Shown: piece by piece, positions 1 through 11,114 of the stretch
How positions within the stretch are numbered: position 1 is the stretch's first letter
Layout of the letters: each line of letters starts with the position of its first letter
Source: Paramacrobiotus metropolitanus
Lineage: Eukaryota; Tardigrada; Eutardigrada; Parachela; Macrobiotidae
DNA: 64,000 nt
Assembly: GCF_019649055.1 (NCBI RefSeq)
Contig: NW_026570254.1
Coordinates: 682,001 to 746,000 of the forward strand
Direction: 5' to 3'
Notes under the pieces: generated by a model
Told to the model about the DNA's origin: nothing
Databases searched by the model: none
The model's input: the letters and a program-made list of their open reading frames with translations, nothing else
Translations under genes and position numbers: made by a program

Positions 1-3000
1 TCTCCATTTTGGTTCTGGTACTATTTCCGCCGATGGGATTCGGCAAACCAAAGATGGACTTTTTGCTGAAATCCTTGCATCCAGTCAAAAAATTGTGAAT
101 GTGATTCAGCAGCGCCGTTGCCGCAGCTACCAGAACTTGGTAGCACGGATGGTATGCGACATGGTCTTTTCGTATTCTCGCATTTCTCCCTACCCGATGG
201 CCGATAGTCTTGGCTCGTGGATATTTATTCTTTGTGTTATGGGTAGATTTTCTGGAGTTCTCTGGATCTTTATTGCGGAACGTAATTTCGGGAGACGTTT
301 CCGTTGACGCTGGATTACAGAGAATAAGGCCCCACTTGGTTAGAAATACTAAATCTGTTAAATAGTTAAATTTATTTATATTTATTCACAGTTTGTCTTT
401 TGTAATATGGTAAAATTTAAAAGAAATTTTATTATTTTTGTATAACAAAATATAATAGTTAAAAAATTATGAGGCACAAATACTCGTCTAACAGTGTGAT
501 TGCCCTGGCAGGAAACGTATTCGGGACTTGTGCCATTTTTTCTGGAACAATTGCAGCTTGTTGGTAAGCGAGCGCATATTACAACTTTGTTTTGCTGTCC
601 AAATAATCATCCGAGGTGGATCTTAATTTCTAGAGTACAGCCTCGAAGCTGAGTCTGAGGAAGTGGCCAGATTCAACGACTTCAGTCGTCAGCTCACCGT
701 AAGCAAGATAAAGCATGAACAGTTTTTTGCATAGATATCACGAAATTTACGTGAATATAGACCGGAGTCAGGTTTTAAGCTTTATACGTTTGTAGCCTTT
801 ACCTCACGTGGCTGCGGACGCTCGTGAAAGATTGGAGCAGGAAGTCCTGCAGACACTGGGTTTGTCGGACAAGAATCAGTGGGATACGCGATATGTGCGG
901 ACCAAGACAAAGTGGTTGTACGTATCGGCACTGCACGACAGCATCGTGTGCAAGCATTTTTAAAATTGTATGTTGCAGCTTCAAACTTCAAAAGTTCAAC
1001 TTATTACGAGAAGAACCGGAAGGATTTGCTGAGTTAATTGACGTGTTGGACCTCGCTGAAGGTGCTGCTACGTCCGCCATAATTGATAAAATTATGGAAA
1101 TAGCAGGTAAATTCGCTGCAGTTCTCTGTAATTTACGCAATATTAGAGGAGTGGAGGGTTGACTGGAAATCGGTATAGTAGACAGACAGTATATTGTTGG
1201 ATTGTTTTGCGAATATTTGTTGACAAATGTTTTTGGTCTTCGTTTATTACCATGATGTAGATGTCAAAATGTACATCCAAAACCCTTTAAGAAATGCAAA
1301 ATATTTTTGTTCAGCGCTGGTTTATTATGAAATGCCCTGACAATTCAGTTCCTTCCGACTGCGCCTTTGCCAGGAGTGTTCCTTGGTATATGCCTCTTTT
1401 GGTGTTCCGTTTCTTTTGGGATTATTGACTGAAACATAATTTTTTAGTTTCTCTGAATGACTGAGTAGGAAGTCTGCGTTTATATACCGCTTAGATCAGC
1501 TGTGGAATGGAAGCTGCAGTCGGGAACTGGAAGTCCCTTGGCTGTTTTTGACAATAACTTCTACTGTTACCACTTACCAGCATTCTCTCCGTTAGAGTCA
1601 GAAAGATGTGTGTAATACGAGGGACTGGCTGCAGGTTGAGCAGCTGCTTTTAGAAAACACCCTTCATGTTGCAGGGAAATATGATTTGGATGTTTATCGG
1701 ATCGTGGAAACCATGCTGACTGCTTGCTCTCACGCTCCCGCTTCTCTGTCCAGAGTGCTAGCGGAATTTTGTGAGAATGTTGACTTCGACGTGAATACTT
1801 TAATGGCTATGCTCGGCAACACTTTTAAAGTGGCCGTTCAGGTATGTTTGTGATCTTAACAAGGATTTCATTGGAGTTCATTTAAGAAATGAACAAGCGG
1901 CTTTTTCCTAGAAAATTGTTAAAGAGCCTCATCGGGTCCGCGCTTTATGCGAAGTGGCATGCCATCTTGTGGAACAAAAATTAGCAACGTGGGAAGATAT
2001 CGTTCCTAATGTAAGATTGGTGACGGTTTCCCTACTCTGACCTTTATTCAACACTGTCGCTGTCATTTTAGGTGCCTTTTTCGAGATCAGAAGCAGAGGA
2101 GCATTGGAAACAGATGTTTGATCGTTCAGTTGCAGAGAACAGTATTATTAATACCAAGAGTCTTGCGATGAAGGAAAAGCAGAATGCGAACGAAAGTGGT
2201 AGTTTTGAAGATGTGATCTTGTTTTTTGAGGTATGTTGATGGTTTAACTGTCGTATCGTTTGCTACATCGATTGAGTATTGTAGAAAAACAAAAATCCCC
2301 GGATCGAATTGGTGACTGTGATGCTTCAACATGGAATGTATCATGATGCTGTGCGCCTGATCAATGACATGCCCATGCTATACGCCACAACATTCCAGCC
2401 GTTGGCTGCGGAGTTAGCGAAAATTATCCATTATATTATCAATCCGCTATATACTAGGTATTACATATTAAACCGGTATGCGCCAGACGAACTTATAAAA
2501 ATTACGTTGTCTCTACAGCGTTGGACTGGACCCTCTCAAATTTTATTCGACCTCATCCGCATTCCCTATTGTTCTCAATGACGAGTTGCCAGCGCAGTTG
2601 GTTAGTTTTTCCGAGCTCCAGGAAAAACTGGATCCGTGGCTACTGTTAATGGGATCAAATTTGATTTATGACCGATGGTTGTTCTACAAATTACTGCGCA
2701 TATCTCATGATTTTGTTTTCCGGCATGAGGTAATTTACTTTCGTTTTTGCATCGTTTTGCATTTTGTTTTGCATTAATGCTTATCATTTCATGGATTTCA
2801 GTCTAAAATCAACCAGGATTACTCTGCGCTTTCTTCCGATGAAAAGGCGACGTTTGGCACCATTATGCATTTGATGGAGCATTGTTTTCTACCTGCTTTG
2901 ACTCGTGATTTTGGATCGTCTGCGCTTTCGGAAATGGTTTTCAGTGTTTTGAAAATGGTCCCCTACAATATTCGGTAAGAAAGGCGGTGATTTGAATTCA

Positions 3001-6000
3001 GAATTCAGCCAATGGTTTTATGAAAATGTGTTATTTGCCTCAGGTTCACTCTCTACTACAAAGTGAAAAATGATTTTTACCAATTCGGACATCCTGTTGG
3101 CGTGTTGGCGAAGTCCATTGCCATAGCCAACTCCAAATGGTTTCAGAAGTATGCTAATCTGATTTTTTCTGTGGCTTCGCATTTATCAAATTTTGATATT
3201 TCGTAGGCGCGTCAATAAGGATAATTTCAAATTTTGTGGCCGGCTTATTGGCAAAGATTTGAGCACAAGTGCGGCTGTCGTTTGCAGCTATGTAAGTCGT
3301 CTGCAGCTGTATGGAATTTCTTTGTTACAGTTCACAATTCTGTTATGTGTCGTATTACAGCTTACAGAAAGAATTGTTTCCTATGATAATTTTGGAACGA
3401 TGGTATCCGATGCTACACGGAATGCATCAAATTTCGCTGTGGATGTCATGCTTTGTAAGTGATATTATTTACTTGATTTCTGTGAAGAAAACTGAAGTTA
3501 GGAACGGTTATTATTGTATTCTTTGTTTGCCTTTTTAGATACTGTATTGGAATTTATGTCTATGTCATCGTTCCGGAAACACGATCAAGTGACAATCTTG
3601 CCGGGATACAGATGTGAGAATGATTGAAACGAGAATAATGTTTTGTAATTTCGATATCTCTTCGCACTGGACAAAGATTTATGCAGCATTCGGTTTGAAT
3701 CGATTGGAATCGAATTCGCCTAATCCTAAATCGAATCGAGCTTGATCGGATCGAAATTGTTTTTGCAGTTATTGCAGTATTCGCTGCGACTTTCACGAAG
3801 AAGCAGACAGTCGATGTTGAACCCGTTATCGATTACCTGGTTGGAATGTTGAAAAACGGGCAAACGTAATTGAAATTTTCGTTTGGTATTTTCGGTGTTG
3901 ACTAAACGACTTACACGTCTCTGAATGTTCCAGGGTGGATTTGCTAGTCCTCAAAGAATTGGTTCACAAATTGTCTGGAATCGAGCTTTCCGAAGGCGTG
4001 ACCGAAGAGCAGCTTGAAGCCCTTGCCGGGGGAGACGTCTTGAAATCTGAGGTACAGTCTTGTTTAACATTTGCATTGACTGCGTTATCTTTTTCGTGAG
4101 TAATATAAACTGTGATAGAACAGAGGATTTTACAGTAAACTTACTATTAGGCATTTTGTGGTGCATTTTCATGCATTAGAGCTGACAAATGGGTTCAGCA
4201 ATAAAATTTTATAACTTTCGCGAATTTTGAGGACATTGCACAAAATTGTTACGGGGCTCTCTCACTCCGTTTTCGAACTACGGTATATTGTTCGTAGTGT
4301 GTAATAACATAGGCGCAGTCCTTGTGGTCATGATGGGGACTGATTAATCAGTGCCTTTTCTTATTGCCGCTTTTACAGGGAGCGTACTTCAGCCCGATGC
4401 GAAATACAAAGCGGTCCAGTGTTAAACTGAAGGAGGCTTTGTTACGGTCGAATCAAGCCCTGCCGCTGTGTTTGCTGATTTCCCACTCGGAATCCAACAC
4501 TTTGTACAGGGAAGAAGATGGTAAAAACCTGAAGCTGCTGGGCGTGTTTTATGACATGGTAAGGATTTCGCAGAGCTGTTGCTTTCACTTCACCAGTTGA
4601 ATAACTTGTTTTCTTATAGTGTCATGATGCGTTGGTACAATATGGAACTTTTTTGGCCAATAATCTCACAAAAAAGGAATATGCCGAAAATTTTCCTTCG
4701 CTGAGCGAGATGATCCAAACTTACAAAATGCCCTTTGAAACTGCCATCTTTTTGCTTCGATCTGTATACTGGAACGAGATTATGGTGCGGTTATTGAAGA
4801 ATCTTTTGCTTGTGCAGTTCGTTATGAAAACTGGCTGTTTATAGACAAAAGTGGACGAATTCAGATCATCTCGTGGTATTTCGCATGGGACTTTGAATGC
4901 AGAAGATTTTCGAGTGGTAAATGAAGTTTATTTTTCGTTTTCGAAGTTGCTTTGTTTCAGTTTCGTAAGTTTCATGGGCGACAATTGCAGGTGCAAGATC
5001 GCTTCAGTGCTATTTTCGATGATGTGATTACACGAGTTGTTGATTTGATCGCACCAGTGATGACTCAGGCACCGATGGAAGACATCAGGTAAAGTACTTT
5101 TCGTTGACGGTACTGGTAGTTGATTGTCTGCTCGCTTTTAGTTGTTTTGTTACTGGTAATTTGAGTACAGTGACATGCGGAAAGAAATTAATTTTAACCA
5201 AAAGGTCCTCTTTTTCAGCTTACGGTTCTATGTTCTTTTCTGGTTCCTTTCCTTGTACGACCTTTATGTGCCTACATCAGTGTATGAACAGGAGATCGAA
5301 AAATTGCAACAAGTTTTGGCTGCGCAGCCAATTGATGGAGACAGCAGCGAAGACATTCAAACAATGCAGGTTGGTTCAGGTTATTTTTCACTTTGGAAGA
5401 TGAATTTTCGTCAAATTTTTGAACAAACGTTTAAAATTTTTTAAAATAAAACAGTTGTTTGCAGAAAAATTTGTTCGTTCAGAAATCTTTTTAAAAACAT
5501 TGTTTGCAGGCTGTAATAAAAAGGAAGAAAGAAAAAGAGCGCGCTACAGCCCTGCTGGGCAGATTAAAGGAAGAAATGAGCGTTCAGAGACAACATGTGC
5601 AGATGCTACGGAACCATCTTGCCGAAGAGAAGGACAAATGGTTTCATATGACGAGTAAGTGCTTTTGTCCTACATTACTGTTTATGGAGGGTTCTTTGAG
5701 TAATGCACCGTATTCTCTTGTAGAAACGACAAAAAGCGATGTTGTTTCGCAGTTTCTGCAGATGTGTGTACTGCCGCGTTCTACTTATTCGGCTGTGGAT
5801 GCTTTGTTCAGTGCTCATTTCATCTCGTGCCTGCATGAGCTGCGCACGGCCAATTTCTCGACCCTTCTTTGTTACGATCGGGTAAGAAGAAAGAAATTAA
5901 AGTGATTATGTATGCGTATTTGGTGCGTTTCCGTGTCCCGAAATCATTTGGCAGTAACGTTTGTGACCGATGCTAAAAGTTGTCTACACTTTCGTTGTCC

Positions 6001-8487
6001 AATCCCACGTTGTACTTTGACAGATGCTTTGTGATATTACTACCGCCTTGATGTGTTGCTCGGAGAACGAAGCCAGTCGCTATGGAAGACTGTTAAACGC
6101 TGTTCTGAAATCCATTATGAGATGGCATCGTAATAAGGAGACATTTGATGCGGTAAATTAAGATCTTTGTACTGTACCGGATGATCTATCTGCTGTATTA
6201 TCCCAATGCTGGTCTTGATAGGAATGTCATCATCATCCTGGGTTTGTAACCAAATTTCGCACACCAGCCGTTGGAACCGGTTCCGACACCGTCGATCATA
6301 TTGATTTCGAAAATTTTCGCCATGTATGCCATAAGTGGCATTTTAAGCTGACGAAGTCCATGGTTAGCTCGCTGGAAACTGGGAGCTATGTCCGAATTCG
6401 CAACAGTCTTATCGTTTTGGATAGAGTATGCTACTTTTTGTCCAGCTTGATTCTTTTTCGTAATAAATTTGGGTTTAAAAATTCCAGGTATTGCCGTTCT
6501 ATCCAATTGTGTCCAATTTTTATTTGGCCATAGAAAAGCGAGTTCAGCAGTTGATGGCCAATGAGAAAGACAAGCGTCCGGATTTGTATTCTTTGGCATA
6601 TGGGTACATAAAATTGAATATACTCTGTACATCGGCAGTTGAGCTTGCTCGTTAAGCTAATGGCTTTGGTTTGTTCCAGCTATATGGGAAGAATGAAAGC
6701 GCAGAAATCTCAGTTAGTCCTGGAACAGAATTTCCATACAAAACCGGTGCGGAAATCTCTCTTAGATTGCAGTTCAAACTCGGATGAAAGGAAATTTTTG
6801 TTTTGCAGGCAAAGAAAGAAGAGGGCAAGAACGATGAAGAACAGAAAAACGGAGATTTGCAAACGGGGGAGAGCTTACAGGTGGCTCCTGCAAAAGCGGA
6901 AGGTCCAGTCCAGCCGCCGGTCGGCTTAGGTGCGCCGCAGCCACTCCTCGCCGCGAAACCTGTTGCCAGTAGTTCAGCAAAAGAAAATCACGTTGAAAGT
7001 GATAAGAAGAGCGTTGTGAAAAAATCGGAGGCTTCTTCAAAAAAGGTACTGTTGTTATTTCGCGGAACACATGCTCATGGTCAGTTACTACAGTAGTGCG
7101 CAATCGTTTGGAACGAACTTTGTAATTGTGCATCAGTGGGCATTTTGACTTACTGATTGTTACAAAATGTGATTCTGAATATTTTGTATGGTTGATCGGT
7201 AATTTATAGTAGAAAATCACGCGGTAAATTTTGGTGTAGAGCGATTCCGGATCTCCCAAAGCCACGCCCGTGACCATCCGGAAATCTCCGGTTCGAATGG
7301 GCCCTGCCTTGCCCCCCAAGCAGTCCATTCTGAACCGCACATCCGATATCGAGTCCGGTGACGAGTTTTCCGAAGTACCACATACCAAAACTGCCAGCAT
7401 TAAAGACTCCAACGGCCCCGTGTCCAAACGCCGTGAAAAAACATCCGGAAGCCATCCGCCGAAGAAATCCAAAGCGGACAGCAAGCCGGCGGTGAATAAT
7501 CGAACAGGTAGCATAACGCCTTCCTCATCCCCGTCCCGCCTGGGTAATGTACCTGTAGTCAGTGAATTACTAACGCATGAACACGTCATCCCAGAACCAA
7601 CCGGACTCAACAATAACGATCCACCCTCGCCGAGTTCCATCATCTCCGACATTGTGGAAAAGCCCTCTGCCAAAGAGCCCACCAACCAGTCTAAATCGGG
7701 ATCCAGCCGGTCGCGGGATAAAGAACGGCACCGCGGCAGCGGTAATCAGGCGGAGTCGGCCAAAAGAAGCAGTCGCGGAGCGGCGGGTGGTTCGTCCGAC
7801 AAGCGGAATGGATCGACTAAAAAATTGCCGAAGGACGCCAAGAAGTCGCAGACCGCTGGAGCCAACAGTGAGAAGGTTAAGAAGGAGCGGAAGCCCACTC
7901 TGCTTCTTTTACCTGACGCGTTAAAGGCCTCAGCACAGTTAGAAGCAGAGAAGATTCGGAAGAAGAGTGAGATTGCGCCGAGGAATGGTAATGCAGGAGA
8001 GAAAGATAGGGAGAGAAAAGAGCCCATCATGCTTTTTGTAGATACCAAGCCCACATCGAAACCGTCCAGTTCACCGGAGAAGAGAACCAGTAAACAGCGC
8101 AGTGCGGAAAATAAAGCTCGGGCTACTGAAAAAGCGTCAGAAACGAATCGCACCGGTGGAGATTTAACCCGAAGTATTTCCCTGGTTGAAAAGACCAAGG
8201 AGAAAGAGTCTGCTCGGATCGCAAGCCCGGAATTCCTTCCTATCAAACCGTCCAGCCTTCCGGAGCGTGGTAAAGAAAGGAATGCGATTGAGAAAAAGGA
8301 GCGTGTAACGGAAAATCGTGCCTCTCATCCCTCCAGTCGAGAAACGTCGAAGGAAAGGGAAAAGTCAAATGAGAAACACCGGATGAGCGGAATAACTGAG
8401 ACCGGTGTAGTAAGGACGTCGAAACGCAATCGTGAGGAAGATGGTACGGAACGCGAGCGTACACATCGGCGGAGCAAGCTGCATTGA
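1..8487 (+). CDS. thoc2: THO complex subunit 2 (THOC2), 5'-truncated by window edge
   Basis: Largest scaffold subunit of the nuclear THO/TREX complex, which couples transcription to mRNP packaging and export. Blocks that track animal THOC2 in order: QKFNLLREE (about 987), [10 protein letters not shown] (1677), the [11 protein letters not shown] region (about 3240), [14 protein letters not shown] (about 4450), [14 protein letters not shown] (about 4640), [10 protein letters not shown] (about 5850), NEASRYGR (about 6070), a DFENFRH...KWHFKLTK stretch (about 6290-6350) and [12 protein letters not shown] (about 6680). Early exons in consistent phase: 1-151 (donor GTATGC), 512-563, 634-698, 796-917, 979-1106, 1675-1841. 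The true start codon is left of the window. The last exon (from about 7240) encodes a 400-residue Lys/Glu/Ser/Arg-rich disordered tail, as in other THOC2 proteins, and stops at 8485-8487. Most introns are 50-100 bp; the one at 1107-1674 is longest. Identity is secure; some middle exon edges are approximate. Confidence 0.9.
7240..8484 (+). other. Charged disordered C-terminal tail of THOC2
   Basis: One long exon encodes an almost uninterrupted run of Lys, Glu, Arg and Ser with no predicted fold, including KERKP, SREKEK-like and [11 protein letters not shown]-type stretches near the end. Charged tails of this kind are known at the THOC2/Tho2 C-terminus and bind nucleic acid. The base composition is richer in G+C than the introns, and long open frames appear on the opposite strand here purely because of that. 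The final residues RRSKLH precede the TGA stop. Confidence 0.7.
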
Positions 8488-9425
8488 TTGTTGATTTGGA
8501 TTTTGTGGCTTGAATGAATATAGGTTTGAGACATCTTTAATTCCGTTTTTTGGAATGGGTGCTCTTAAGCTCTTACTGCGCATTGATTAAGTAGTATTTT
8601 TTAATTTAAAAATTGTTTTACGTGTTCTCATGGTTTATTTTTAAATTGGTTACTGGTATCACTGGTTTTTGCGCTCATGATGTTGAGCACGAGGGTGTGA
8701 GCTTCGGTTTCAAATGTTGTACAGCGCCTACAAACTTAAATGCAAAGGAACGTATTACGATTGCTGTACCGTATTACGCAGGTTTGTTTAGGTGGATAAT
8801 AATTACAATGTGTGACATTTAGGATTCTGAAAATTGTGAAAGCGTAAGGAAAATCAAAGGAATACTGTCTAGCGCGGGTGTGACTACTAACACGGGCCTG
8901 GTGTAGGAATAAAAATGCACGTTATTGATAGCGTTTCTCGGTCCGTCAAGGGGAATTTTTTCGTCGCGTGTGTATGGGTAGCACAAAACTGAATACAAAA
9001 AATTAATTCTTGGCGTCGCTTTCCGGTGGCATTCGGACGTGCATGGACAAGGGCTTATAGTCTCGCGTATATTTTAGCCAAGAACATTCCCATCAGTATT
9101 TAATATTTAGTACTCATGCAATGTCGACAGCAATGGTGCGGCTTGTCGGTTTTGTCGAGTACTCTGTGACTTGTAGTACGCTATCGATAGTCTCGTTTGA
9201 ATTAGCTTACATTTTCCAAATTTCTGGATCTGGTTACAGCGGACAGCTATGAACGGAATCGGATCGAATTTATGAATGGCACCATAAAACAATTTGAAGC
9301 ATAGTATTACTAATAGTAGTACTCAATAATTCAGATTTTTCGCCAAGTCTAAACTATTCCAATCGCCCAAGCGATTAATCCACAAATACATGAGATCGAA
9401 AAATGCTGGTAAACAAAGACAATAT
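8488..9425. other. Convergent 3' flanks of THOC2 and eL14
   Basis: No gene is seen. THOC2 (plus) and eL14 (minus) end facing each other, so this holds the THOC2 3' UTR and terminator regions. An AATAAA hexamer on the plus strand lies at 8908-8913. A perfect CTATCGATAG palindrome, the core of the Drosophila DREF site, lies at 9181-9190. Short open frames here are AT-rich and lack recognisable protein. Confidence 0.6.
8908..8913 (+). terminator. Candidate poly(A) signal of THOC2
   Basis: Canonical AATAAA about 420 bp after the THOC2 stop codon, in the correct orientation. It is the first exact hexamer I see on the plus strand downstream. Usage is not shown by the sequence. Confidence 0.45.
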
Positions 9426-9430
9426 TTATT
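9425..9430 (-). terminator. AATAAA overlapping the eL14 stop codon
   Basis: The minus strand reads AAATAAATATT at the end of the gene, so the poly(A) hexamer shares bases with the TAA stop at 9428-9426. If used, the 3' UTR would be only about 10-30 nt. Confidence 0.4.
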
Positions 9431-10430
9431 TCGCAGGTCCTTTTCCTTTTGCAGTAGGTTTCTTTTCGCCTCCGTTTTTCTTGCTTTGGAGACGCTTTAG
9501 TTTGCCAAATTCCAGTTTGACTAATTTGTTCCTCTAGAAACAGCAGAATAATTCAAGTTATAGCAAACAACTACTTCAGAATAGTGCGATGCACAAAGAG
9601 CTTTCTGCGTTAAATGCTAACAGGTATCGAAAAGTAACATTGCCAGCCAACGTACAAAATCATACAAAATCACGTTTTAAGTCGAACTATTCTATACGTC
9701 TCTTACCGCCTGCAATGCACGCATCAGCTTGAATCTGTCAAAATCAGTCATCGCGGCTCTCTGCAATCAAATGTCAACCATCAAATATCGTCAAATGCTA
9801 CAAGCAAACTCACAAAATTACCTGTAAACTTATAAGAAGTATAATCAATTTAGTCAGCATATTAACTCGGCCGGCATTCCATATCATAATTCTTGGTTCG
9901 ACATAACCAGGATTGATCGTAACTGCAGTCACGGCGCATTTAGTGCGGAACTTACTTTTTTCTGGCGTTCCAGCTTTTTTGCCCAGTTGGAATTCTTCCA
10001 CGCTGTCGCAATGTCTCCTTTATCCCATGCTGCAACCACAGCCTTGTGGGAAGCCGTGTGCGAGATTTTCGTCTTCAATTTTGTCAGGTGGAGGTCGCGA
10101 AAGTTGGCGACCTGGCGAGGAATTGACGGGCCATCGATTAAAGTCTGCAAAAGCACCCGAAGTCAGTTTCCCCACAGATCATCACCGTCACCAAACTGCC
10201 GCCATTCTGAGAATCCAAAACCATCGAAGTTATGCAGAAAGATGGCAGCTCACCTTGTTCTGATCAATGACGTCGACAATAGTGGCCAATTCTCCAACAT
10301 TTTTCCCTTTGGCGATGTACGCCACTCGGCCAATTTCGACGGTTTTGGTAAAAGTCTACAAAAAATACCGCGAATTAGAAGCAACATTTTATAACTGTCA
10401 GGAGTATATACTCAGCAGAAAACTTACCAT
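9426..10430 (-). CDS. RpL14: Large-subunit ribosomal protein eL14
   Basis: Component of the 60S ribosome. Five exons read on the minus strand: 10430-10428 (only the ATG), 10355-10254, 10144-9956, 9760-9707 and 9533-9426, all phase 0, giving 151 residues. The N-terminal KOW-type block [13 protein letters not shown]...[11 protein letters not shown] matches the family pattern. It is followed by [35 protein letters not shown] and [12 protein letters not shown], which are characteristic of eL14. The C-terminus is a short Lys-rich tail ending KGKGPAK and lacks the long alanine run of mammalian eL14. The start codon lies immediately before intron 1, a layout common in ribosomal-protein genes. An AATAAA hexamer overlaps the stop codon, so the 3' UTR may be very short. 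The gene lies 684 bp beyond the PDS5 stop in the same orientation. Confidence 0.95.
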
Positions 10431-10475
10431 TTTTGAGAATTTCACCCCGGAATCAACACAGCTGACGGAGAACTG

Positions 10476-10502
10476 TCGATAACCACGAATTTCGATAACC
10501 AC
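10476..10502. repeat. Duplicated 11-mer next to the eL14 start
   Basis: TCGATAACCAC occurs at 10476-10486 and 10492-10502, a 16-bp period. On the eL14 coding strand it reads GTGGTTATCGA twice, 46-75 nt upstream of the ATG. It is either a core-promoter element or part of the 5' UTR. Confidence 0.5.
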
Positions 10503-10673
10503 AGCAAAATTTCAGATTCTCCGACTTGCGAGTGATCGACAGTGATTTATTCGACACGGCTGGAGCAATCTGGATCCACTTCAGCGCACTGCGTCAATGG
10601 AATGTCGAATTGCAGTCACCGCTGGGCGTGCGGTTACGTAGTGCTCTCAAATGTCTTTATAGCTGAATTCTTT

Positions 10674-10711
10674 ACTGAATTACGTAATGTCTTATAACTG
10701 AATTACGTAAT
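10674..10711. repeat. Direct repeat of a TTACGTAA palindrome, 23-bp period
   Basis: The 15-mer ACTGAATTACGTAAT occurs at 10674-10688 and again at 10697-10711. Each contains ATTACGTAAT, which fits the PAR-bZIP/NFIL3 consensus RTTAYGTAAY exactly. A looser GTTACGTAG lies at about 10633 and a GTTACATAAT at about 10783. The sites are about 245-280 bp upstream of the eL14 start codon. Confidence 0.6.
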
Positions 10712-11114
10712 TCTTTTTTTAGTGAATGCTCAAAGCCTAAATAAAACCTTTAAAAAGCAAGCCGGCCCAAGCGGGGCAATCCGTTACATAATTTAGTCAT
10801 TCACGGTCAATAATACAAAGTCACAGAATCAGGAAGATAGGTGATAATTACTGTGAAACTACATTATGCATTTATTGAGTACTACTACTCACTGGCTCAT
10901 TCCAGCGATGCTAACAAGTAAGCCGCATTAGACGTTTACAGGGAACGGTTCTGTAAAAACGGGACTGGCATAGCGTCTGCCATGACCAGTTCGAAAATCT
11001 TCAAAACAACGTCAGGAATACATTAATTTAACTTGAAAGCAAAGTCAACGATGACTCACAAAACCAGTTTAAATCAAAACTTAAAACATTAAAATAAGAA
11101 GAAACAAGGAAAAC

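Larger units (their letters stand above)
10431..11114. promoter_or_regulatory. eL14 upstream region and PDS5 3' flank
   Basis: No gene is seen. Reading leftwards on the minus strand, this is the PDS5 3' flank and then the eL14 promoter and 5' UTR. It contains two 15-bp direct repeats centred on a perfect ATTACGTAAT palindrome (10674-10688 and 10697-10711) and a duplicated 11-mer close to the start codon (10476-10486 and 10492-10502). I saw no TATA box or pyrimidine TCT initiator that I could assign with confidence. Confidence 0.5.

Noticed and set aside
1608-1853. Open frame starting before the [10 protein letters not shown] exon, read as a longer THOC2 exon
   Set aside because: Using the acceptor at 1674 joins [10 protein letters not shown] to [10 protein letters not shown] in phase and matches the family. 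The upstream part of the frame is intron.
6774-7685. 303-codon minus-strand open frame
   Set aside because: It is the complement of the charged, low-stop tail exon of THOC2. It shows no motif, and the plus-strand frame fits THOC2 in order and phase.
7746-8246. 166-codon minus-strand open frame
   Set aside because: Antisense shadow of the Lys/Ser/Glu-rich THOC2 tail. Its Ser/Phe/Leu-rich composition is what the complement of AAG/GAG/TCG codons gives.
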